Below are positions 1 through 4,457 of a DNA stretch of 6,830 nt, piece after piece (the stretch's first letter is position 1; every line of letters starts with the position of its first letter). Source of the stretch: Caldifarciminota bacterium (GTDB lineage: Bacteria > Hydrothermota > Hydrothermia > B15-G9 > WFZT01); assembly GCA_026991055.1 (NCBI GenBank), contig JALXCE010000125.1, forward strand, positions 1 through 6,830, in the 5' to 3' direction. The position numbers were made by a program, and so were the translations under genes. The notes below the pieces were generated by a model that made no database searches, was not told where the DNA came from, and was given only the letters and a program-made list of their open reading frames with translations.

Positions 1-509
1 TTTCCCTTTCTCCATACATCACCAGACTCTGTCAAAGCGTACATGTATGTTCCATCATTCGCAAGAGAAACAAATCCATTGCCTCCTATGGAGTTTGTGA
101 GGGTTAATGATTCAACTTCTGAGCCTTTATAAACGTCTCCTGATTCTGTTAGAACATAAAAATTGCTATTGGCGTAAATGATGTCAACAGCATCACTCAC
201 AGATATGGAAGAAATTGCCTGCCAGTTTTCACCAGCATTTTGAGTCCGAAGAATTATACCACTTCGTGTGAGCATGTATCCCTGTGTCTGACTCACAAAT
301 GTTGATGCAACCATGTCATAATAGCCTGTATTGGAAATGAGAGAAAACGACTGGCCATCCTGAGTCCTAAAAACATCTCCCATGTTGGTAAACATGTACA
401 AGTAGGCATTGGCACCCGCGAAAATTCCGGAGACCAGAAAGAGAAAAATAGTCTGCAGGGTTGCACTTTTGGCGACTCTCCGAATTCCCGCTTTATAGAG
501 GTGTTTCAT
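1..509 (-). CDS. Exported Ycf48/BNR-like beta-propeller protein (N-terminal part)
   Basis: The 169 visible codons open with a basic N-terminus (MKHLYKAGIRR) and a hydrophobic stretch (about residues 18-31), followed by an AGANA signal-peptidase-I-like site near residue 35, so the product is probably exported. The mature part shows short repeated beta-strand units ending in Asp-box-like motifs: DVFRTQDGQSF, ILRTQNAGENW, and later ESGDVYKG and ESGDVWRKG. These resemble the degenerate repeats of Ycf48-like/sialidase-type propellers, as known for that superfamily. The ATG at 509 is chosen because it places the signal peptide at the N-terminus and no other in-frame start precedes it. No good Shine-Dalgarno is visible, and the gap to the upstream FG-GAP gene is only 18 bases, so translation may be coupled and both genes probably share one transcript. 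The C-terminus lies outside the window, so a sorting domain cannot be checked. Substrate or partner is unknown. Confidence 0.85.
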   Translation of the reverse strand, partial: MKHLYKAGIRRVAKSATLQTIFLFLVSGIFAGANAYLYMFTNMGDVFRTQDGQSFSLISNTGYYDMVASTFVSQTQGYMLTRSGIILRTQNAGENWQAISSISVSDAVDIIYANSNFYVLTESGDVYKGSEVESLTLTNSIGGNGFVSLANDGTYMYALTESGDVWRKG

Positions 510-527
510 GAGACACCGTCCCGGCGT

Positions 528-2678
528 TTATTTAAGCACCTGAAAACGTGCAACCTTTTTATATGTGTCACCGACATTGAGAACAATGAAGTAAGTTCCA
601 TTTGATAGGTTTTCAGAGGAAATATCCCGTGAATAGACTCCAGGTTCCATTGAACCATTGAATATCACAAGTTTTGTTCTACCTGAGGCATCAACGAGAC
701 TCAATTTTACGTGTTCCTCAGACTGCATGGGGTTGAGAGGCGGAACATAAAAGTATGTACGGGTTCTGCTTCTCACAACATTTGGGATGACATTAACCGG
801 TTTTTCCAGCCCTGAGAAAGGAATTTCACCTACTCTATATTCTTCACCGAGCCCGTTTACAGCGCCAAGGGCATATGCACGGGTTCCGGGTGAAGCATTA
901 TCCACAAAGCTTGTTTCATGGATAGGAGATTGTGTAAGGAGTGTCTCCGTGCCGTCAGTATTTATGCGGTAAATCCTGTATCCGGCAAGGTCATCTGGCC
1001 CTGGATCAGTGTTCCAGTCAAGATGAACATTCCCATCATTGCCAATACTGGCATTAAATGTGAGAAGTGTAACTACAGACCTGATGGTAAAGAATGTGTC
1101 AGAAACGTCGTAATAGGTACTATATCCTGGCTGATATCCGGGATACACCACACCAATGCGTGCATATCTTGTGGGGACATGGGGAACGAGAAAAGTATAA
1201 GAGTTTCCTCTCACACTCGAGGCAAGCTCTTCCCATGTCCTTCCACCATCAAGCGATAAGTAAATATCGGCCTGTGAATTCCCTCTCCATCTTATGGTTC
1301 TGTTTGCTCCCACATTCCATGTCTCACCTCCACTGGGTATTATAAGCTCATAGAGAAATCTGTATGCCCTGCAATATCCGGATCTAATCCCATTTGCGTG
1401 TCCGTATGGAGTTCCCACTATAAAATCTGCGTATCCATCAAGGTCAAAGTCGCCTCCACCACCAACCGATGTTCCAAATCTATCTGTTGCAGTTGAACCA
1501 GTTATTCTGATTGTATCAAGTGTATTCCCAAAAATCACCAATGCAGAGCCTGCAGAATCTGCAACACCATTTCTATCAAAAGGGGCCCCAGCAATTACAT
1601 CATCGTAACCGTCACCATTTATGTCCCCTGCGTATGATACTGATGTGCCCAATTTCATATACTCGTTTGTTCCACGAATCCCAACATCTGAAACACTGTC
1701 CATAGCTGAATCTCCATAAAAGATGTACACCTTCCCAACATCCGTGTGTAGAATGTCAACTCCGGGAGCACCTACAACAACATCATCGTATCCATCGTTG
1801 TTAAAATCACCAGCTGAAGCAACAGAGATACCAAAATTGTTGTATGCATATTCTCCGGTCAAACGTAAATCGTAAATATTATCCATGCCTGAGGAATCAC
1901 CGTAGTAAATATAAACGGCTCCAGCATCAGAAAATGGACCTTTGTCATAGCCGTAGGCTCCAACCAGAACATCACTGACTCCATCGCCATTTACATCCCC
2001 TGCTGAGGCCACTGCACAGCCAAAATAGTCATAAGAATATTCACCGGTCATTCTCACATCGTAGATACTATCCATGGGGGATCCACCATAAAATATGTAA
2101 GCAGCTCCCTTTGAGCTGCCATACCCTATTGCTCCTACAACTACATCACCATATCCATCGCCATTTACATCTCCAGCTGAGGCTACTGAGTAACCCAACT
2201 CATCTCCGCTGGACTCACCCACAATTTTAACATCATAGAGGCTGTCCATTGAGGCCCCGCCATAGTAAATATAGGCAGCCCCAGCGCATAAATTATAAGA
2301 GGTGTTATCATAGTAACTTGCCCCAACTATTACATCTGCGTAGCCATCATCGTTAACGTCACCGGCTGATGCTACGGAGATCCCAAAGTTAGAGTGCCTT
2401 TCCTCGCCGTATAAAATAACATCATAGACCGTATCCATGTCAGGTCCCCCAAAATATATATATGCAGCCCCTACATAAAAGTTATTCCCCATATCTCCAA
2501 CGATAATGTCATCATATCCATCGCCATTAACATCACCTGCAACAGCTACAGAGTACCCAAACTCCTCACCATTACCACCTTCGTGGACAGACATCCAATT
2601 TTGATAGCCAATGGCTTTTAGATTGCTGAAAAGTAGAATACCAGCAATCACTGCATATTTCATGACTCTTTCATACAT
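528..2678 (-). CDS. Secreted seven-bladed FG-GAP/integrin-alpha-like protein with Kre9-like, FN3 and T9SS-type C-terminal domains
   Basis: This is a 716-residue product. The ATG at 2678 is preferred over the one at 2714 because AGGAGG lies 7 bases upstream of it and it puts a hydrophobic signal segment (residues 8-23, KYAVIAGILLFSNLKA) at the N-terminus. Seven FG-GAP blades follow (about residues 31-440). Each has an FGxSVAxAGD core and a DxNxDGxxD calcium loop, for example DVNGDGYDD at 49-57, and most end in AAYIYYGG-like strands. Seven blades is the integrin-alpha propeller number, so a closed propeller is expected. Next comes a domain opening PSGGETWNVG...RWRG (about 442-530), as in Kre9/KNH1-like 'GGE-W' modules. 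An FN3-like domain (about 532-620) contains LDWNTDP and AGYRIYRI. The last 85 or so residues (IPNVV, VDASGRTKLV, SNGTYFIVLNVGDTYKKVARFQVLK-type ending) match the Por/T9SS type A sorting-domain pattern. Likely role: cell-surface or secreted adhesion or ligand binding; the ligand is unknown. In blade 7 the calcium loop reads DFDLDGYAD. Confidence 0.95.
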   Translation of the reverse strand: MYERVMKYAVIAGILLFSNLKAIGYQNWMSVHEGGNGEEFGYSVAVAGDVNGDGYDDIIVGDMGNNFYVGAAYIYFGGPDMDTVYDVILYGEERHSNFGISVASAGDVNDDGYADVIVGASYYDNTSYNLCAGAAYIYYGGASMDSLYDVKIVGESSGDELGYSVASAGDVNGDGYGDVVVGAIGYGSSKGAAYIFYGGSPMDSIYDVRMTGEYSYDYFGCAVASAGDVNGDGVSDVLVGAYGYDKGPFSDAGAVYIYYGDSSGMDNIYDLRLTGEYAYNNFGISVASAGDFNNDGYDDVVVGAPGVDILHTDVGKVYIFYGDSAMDSVSDVGIRGTNEYMKLGTSVSYAGDINGDGYDDVIAGAPFDRNGVADSAGSALVIFGNTLDTIRITGSTATDRFGTSVGGGGDFDLDGYADFIVGTPYGHANGIRSGYCRAYRFLYELIIPSGGETWNVGANRTIRWRGNSQADIYLSLDGGRTWEELASSVRGNSYTFLVPHVPTRYARIGVVYPGYQPGYSTYYDVSDTFFTIRSVVTLLTFNASIGNDGNVHLDWNTDPGPDDLAGYRIYRINTDGTETLLTQSPIHETSFVDNASPGTRAYALGAVNGLGEEYRVGEIPFSGLEKPVNVIPNVVRSRTRTYFYVPPLNPMQSEEHVKLSLVDASGRTKLVIFNGSMEPGVYSRDISSENLSNGTYFIVLNVGDTYKKVARFQVLK
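1435..2522 (-). repeat. Tandem FG-GAP coding repeats, seven calcium-loop copies
   Basis: At DNA level a segment reading ccatcgccatttacatc or close variants recurs seven times, beginning at 1435, 1609, 1792, 1981, 2155, 2344 and 2518 on the plus strand. The spacings are 174, 183, 189, 174, 189 and 174 bases, that is 58-63 codons. This is the coding imprint of the seven propeller blades. The alternation of 58- and 63-codon units in the blades nearer the N-terminus could reflect duplication of blade pairs, which is inference. Confidence 0.85.
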
Positions 2679-2685
2679 TTCATCT

Positions 2686-2691
2686 CCTCCT
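2686..2691 (-). promoter_or_regulatory. Shine-Dalgarno AGGAGG of the FG-GAP gene
   Basis: On the minus strand AGGAGG lies 7 bases before the ATG at 2678. It settles the start choice: the longer in-frame ATG at 2714 has no comparable site, and that version would add 12 charged residues in front of the signal peptide. The TAA of the upstream 132-codon frame (2693-2695) lies just beside this site. Confidence 0.85.
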
Positions 2692-2692
2692 T

Positions 2693-3091
2693 TTATTTTT
2701 GACTTTTTATGCATACTGAACTACCCCTTTCCCTCCTACGATGGAGAAATAAAATGGTCCAAATGCCCGATATGCATTTACTTCTGGAAAGCTTTTTGCC
2801 ACTACTCATATTTTGTGTCTGATTGGAAGAAAGGCCGGAGAGAAAGAAGTCAAAATTACTTCTAAAGATAGCGGCAGGCTTTCTGAGAGATGAATCAATT
2901 TTGACCTGCCGATACCCCATCCACTTTGCCGGCCATTCTCGATTCCACATCTCACTCAAGTTTAGTTCCGGCAAATCGTACGCAGGAATGTAACATGTGG
3001 AGCAAACAAGATGGTTTCCGTATGAATAGATTTTTCCTATCACACCATTAGCGGCAGTACACTTTGAATTTTCACAATTATGTCCCCTCAA
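2693..3091 (-). CDS. Uncertain 132-codon reading frame, TTG start, unrecognised product
   Basis: I do not recognise this protein. The frame starts at TTG with AGGAG (3101-3105) 9 bases upstream and ends 14 bases before the FG-GAP start codon. The first 80 or so codons look plausible as protein: a CENSKC (CX4C) and a CSTC (CX2C) pair suggest a small metal site, followed by a Trp/Tyr-rich segment (EMWNREW, KWMGYRQV). The last 50 or so codons are Ser/Arg-rich and look like untranslated leader read through. No gene lies on the opposite strand, so it is not a shadow of another gene. It could be a real small gene, the 3' part of a frameshifted gene beginning at 3153, or chance. A conserved homologue ending near residue 80 would favour a decayed gene. 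Confidence 0.25.
   Translation of the reverse strand: MRGHNCENSKCTAANGVIGKIYSYGNHLVCSTCYIPAYDLPELNLSEMWNREWPAKWMGYRQVKIDSSLRKPAAIFRSNFDFFLSGLSSNQTQNMSSGKKLSRSKCISGIWTILFLHRRRERGSSVCIKSQK
2833..2934 (-). repeat. Nested and competing inverted repeats in the pre-FG-GAP region
   Basis: Three inverted-repeat pairs are visible: GGCCGG (2833-2838) with CCGGCC (2929-2934); GTCAAAATT (2849-2857) with AATTTTGAC (2897-2905); and CGGCAGG (2872-2878) with CCTGCCG (2905-2911). The first two nest. The third crosses the second, so those stems could form only alternatively or as a pseudoknot. They lie 155-260 bases upstream of the FG-GAP start, inside the doubtful 132-codon frame. I do not recognise a known riboswitch class here. 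Confidence 0.35.
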
Positions 3092-3153
3092 AGTTCATAT
3101 CTCCTGTTGTAAAGAAAGGCAAGAGCCCACACCTTAACACAAAACCCATTCAT
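3088..3153 (-). CDS. Possible 21-residue small ORF with strong ribosome binding site
   Basis: The ATG at 3153 has AAGGAGGT (3160-3167) 6 bases upstream, one of the strongest ribosome binding sites in the window. The product starts MNGFCVKVWALAF and ends NRRYEL, a short hydrophobic peptide with a basic tail. Its stop TGA (3088-3090) overlaps the TTG start of the 132-codon frame (TTGA overlap). It may be a leader peptide, a small membrane peptide, or the 5' end of a gene broken by a frameshift at 3088-3091. No family is recognised. Confidence 0.35.
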   Translation of the reverse strand: MNGFCVKVWALAFLYNRRYEL

Positions 3154-3203
3154 GTACCTACCTCCTTGTTGGGATTTATTGTCGATTGTAGGCTTCCTTC
3201 CAA
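3150..3203 (-). CDS. Possible 17-residue small ORF, TTG start
   Basis: A TTG at 3203 with AAGGAG (3212-3217) 8 bases upstream opens a 17-codon frame (LEGSLQST... as read) that ends in TGA overlapping the next ATG (ATGA, 3150-3153). The only support is the ribosome-binding-like site and the overlap pattern with the next small frame. The peptide is not recognised and chance is quite possible. Confidence 0.15.
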   Translation of the reverse strand: MEGSLQSTINPNKEVGT

Positions 3204-3277
3204 TATGCTTTCTCCTTTTTACGGGGGGATAATTTCATTCACGGTGTGAAGAAATTGTCCCACTTCCTTAGACTCGA

Positions 3278-3306
3278 ATTTTACAAATTTTGTTCCCGTG
3301 AATCAA
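3278..3306 (-). promoter_or_regulatory. Predicted sigma70-like promoter reading toward the small ORFs and FG-GAP gene
   Basis: On the minus strand TTGATT (-35, 3301-3306) is separated by exactly 17 bases from TAAAAT (-10, 3278-3283). AT-rich sequence lies upstream of the -35, as in UP elements. Transcription would start near 3271, about 118 bases before the 21-codon ORF and about 590 bases before the FG-GAP start, giving either a small-ORF operon or an exceptionally long leader. An imperfect palindrome, CATAT-CTCGAC-ATATG (3324-3339), lies about 18 bases upstream of the -35 and could bind a regulator. Confidence 0.5.
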
Positions 3307-3419
3307 TCAAAATTGAAATTCGTCATATCTCGACATATGTAACAAGAATTTAAATTAGGTAATGGCTTGAAAAACAATAAAGGTAAGATATAGTTAAATT
3401 ACAGGAACGTAGTAGCCCA

Positions 3420-3436
3420 CCAACATAAGATGTTGG
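3420..3436. repeat. Perfect hairpin CCAACAT-AAG-ATGTTGG
   Basis: A 7-bp perfect inverted repeat with a 3-base loop lies between the transporter stop and the minus-strand promoter at 3278-3306. No T-run follows it in either direction, so it is not a standard intrinsic terminator. It could be an operator or an RNA stem at the end of the transporter transcript. Confidence 0.4.
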
Positions 3437-3483
3437 AAGTTTCTTCAAGAGTCTAAAACTAAATTAAATGTGCGATTTCGGGC

Positions 3484-3498
3484 AAGATGCTCCATCTT
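3484..3498. terminator. Small hairpin directly after the transporter stop codon
   Basis: AAGATG-CTC-CATCTT (plus-strand reading) is a perfect 6-bp stem with a 3-base loop, beginning 1 base after the TGA of the transporter gene on the minus strand. On that strand the sequence after it (GCCCG...) lacks a U-tract. It is therefore at best a weak or Rho-assisted 3' end, or an mRNA-stabilising stem. The call is tentative. Confidence 0.25.
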
Positions 3499-3499
3499 T

Positions 3500-4231
3500 T
3501 CACACAAATTTAAAAAGAAATTTAATTCCGAGGACAAAGAAGATAGTTCCTAAAACCCACTTCACATGTCCCGGTTTAAGATACCTGTGGGTTACATAAG
3601 CCCCAAGGTAGCCAGCAAATGCCGCAGGAATAGCAGCTGAGACCGTTAAAAACCAGTCAACGTTTCCCAGTCTCCAGTAGGCGAGGAATCCAGTGAAAGA
3701 GGAGAAAAGAACAGCAAAAGGTGTAACTGAAGAGACTCTCTTTGGGCTGTACCCTGCAATAATGAGCATTGGGGATATTACGCCTCCGCCACCAACACCA
3801 AGGAAGCCTGAGACAAATCCTGAGATAGATCCAACAATAATAGGGTAGATTATGGAAGTTTTTTCATCTGCAATCTCCTTCTGTGGAGTATAAACCATAA
3901 TACCTGCAAAAAATAGAAACAGTGTAAACGCTATTCCAACAACTTTCTGGGAAATCATACTGGAAATTAAAGCCCCCAGGGGTGATGTTACAATAGACGC
4001 AATTACTATAGGAGCTGCAAGACGGAAATCAACCAGGCCCTCTTTAATATTATGATAAGCTGCAGATGACATTGAGATGAAATTTGTAAACAATCCCGCA
4101 GACCTTGCTGCGGGAAAGGGAACTCCCAGGAATATAAGTACTGGTATGAGAACTACCGCCGCACCAACTCCTCCCAAAGCAAATATAAATGACGCAAGAA
4201 ACGTTACCGTGCTTATTTCTAAAATATTCAT
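3500..4231 (-). CDS. TauE/SafE-family membrane transporter (putative sulfite/organosulfur anion exporter)
   Basis: This is a complete 243-residue product, near the usual TauE/SafE (DUF81) length. It is almost entirely hydrophobic, with about eight predicted membrane segments in two related halves. The second half has the family signature intact (GFLGVGGGGVISPML, about residue 140 on). The first half carries a degenerate version (ALGGVGAAVVLIPVL, about residues 18-32) in which the GGG turn is reduced to GAA. Both are followed by the expected aromatic/Gly-rich helix (RSAGLFTNFISM; SSVTPFAVLFSSFTGFLAYWRLGNVDW). Members export sulfite, sulfoacetate or related anions, but specificity cannot be read from sequence. 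The ATG at 4231 has AAAGG 6 bases upstream and a promoter at 4273-4302. It is divergent from the TPR-BTAD regulator, which makes control by that regulator possible. No sulfur-metabolism gene is visible nearby. Confidence 0.93.
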   Translation of the reverse strand: MNILEISTVTFLASFIFALGGVGAAVVLIPVLIFLGVPFPAARSAGLFTNFISMSSAAYHNIKEGLVDFRLAAPIVIASIVTSPLGALISSMISQKVVGIAFTLFLFFAGIMVYTPQKEIADEKTSIIYPIIVGSISGFVSGFLGVGGGGVISPMLIIAGYSPKRVSSVTPFAVLFSSFTGFLAYWRLGNVDWFLTVSAAIPAAFAGYLGAYVTHRYLKPGHVKWVLGTIFFVLGIKFLFKFV

Positions 4232-4255
4232 ACCTTGCCTTTCTCTTTATTGTTA

Positions 4256-4273
4256 TTACAAACAGGCCTGTAA
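4256..4273. promoter_or_regulatory. Possible operator at the transporter start point
   Basis: ACAGGCCTGT (4262-4271) is a perfect 10-bp palindrome, embedded in TTACA...TGTAA arms (4256-4260 and 4269-4273) on a slightly different axis. It covers the predicted transcription start of the transporter, where a bound protein would block initiation. The regulator that might bind it is unknown; the divergent TPR-BTAD protein is one candidate. Confidence 0.3.
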
Positions 4274-4302
4274 GAATACTATGAGTTTCACAACCATGTC
4301 AA
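4273..4302 (-). promoter_or_regulatory. Predicted sigma70-like promoter of the TauE/SafE gene
   Basis: On the minus strand a consensus TTGACA (-35, 4297-4302) is followed after 18 bases by TATTCT (-10, 4273-4278). The start point would be near 4265, about 34 bases before the ATG. The outer base of the -35 (4302) is also the first base of the 9-bp duplication flanking the mobile element, so the insertion stopped exactly at the promoter edge and left its core intact. Confidence 0.65.
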
Positions 4303-4450
4303 TTTAGTTAGAGCTCGTTCAAAAATTCCCCCTTCCCATCCTTCTCCCCCCACGCACAAAGTGCGTGGGGGGAGAAGGAATAAGGTGGGGGGCAAATTTT
4401 TCAACAAAAATTAATGGATTCGAGATTTTTCGAACAGGCTCATTTAGTTA
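4302..4450. mobile_element. MITE-like element with 9-bp target-site duplication
   Basis: The element proper is 4311-4441 (131 bp). Its ends are inverted repeats: GAGCTCGTTCAAAAATT (4311-4327), and GAGCCTGTTCGAAAAATC read on the minus strand from 4441 to 4424, matching at 14 of 18 positions with one gap. A perfect direct repeat ATTTAGTTA flanks it exactly (4302-4310 and 4442-4450), as expected of a target-site duplication. The interior is an 18-bp-arm perfect palindrome plus an AT-rich right side; there is no room for a transposase, so it would be mobilised in trans. Inner inverted repeats (AAAAATTCCCCC against GGGGGGCAAATTTTT, around 4321-4402) extend the structure. I cannot assign the parental IS family; 9-bp duplications occur in several. 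Removing the element and one repeat leaves an 86-bp ancestral divergent spacer. Confidence 0.8.
4340..4378. repeat. Perfect 18-bp-arm hairpin at the core of the MITE
   Basis: CCTTCTCCCCCCACGCAC (4340-4357) and its exact reverse complement (4361-4378) are separated by AAA. It would form a very stable GC-rich hairpin in RNA or single-stranded DNA. The G-rich arm plus the downstream GGTGGGGGG gives one strand a run of G-tracts. No immediate T-run follows, so a strict intrinsic terminator is not shown, but it could insulate the two divergent genes from each other. Confidence 0.9.
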
Positions 4451-4457
4451 ATCGGGG

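Noticed and set aside
787..1705. Several plus-strand frames of 60-115 codons
   Set aside because: They run antisense through the repetitive FG-GAP gene, have no plausible start signals, and their composition follows from the opposite strand.
1435..2522. CRISPR-like or satellite repeats
   Set aside because: The periodic segments are in frame, vary at third codon positions and encode FG-GAP calcium loops.
2528..2714. Longer FG-GAP start at 2714
   Set aside because: The extra 12 residues are highly charged and lack a Shine-Dalgarno. AGGAGG is correctly placed only for the ATG at 2678.
3085..3105. CTT TGA preceded by AGGAG, resembling the programmed +1 frameshift site of prfB
   Set aside because: A +1 shift would read GAG GGG ACA and then TAA, ending after three codons. 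The long frame lies in the -1 direction, and the Shine-Dalgarno spacing suits restart at TTG better than +1 shifting.
3064..3249. Plus-strand 61-codon frame
   Set aside because: It has no ribosome binding site and no recognisable family, and it lies opposite the better-supported minus-strand promoter and small frames.
4077..4307. Plus-strand 76-codon frame over the transporter start
   Set aside because: It is antisense to conserved TauE/SafE codons and the promoter, with no ribosome binding site.
4340..4378. Core palindrome as an ordinary intrinsic terminator
   Set aside because: The stem is not followed directly by a T-run on either strand, and its place inside terminal inverted repeats with a target duplication is better explained by a mobile element.
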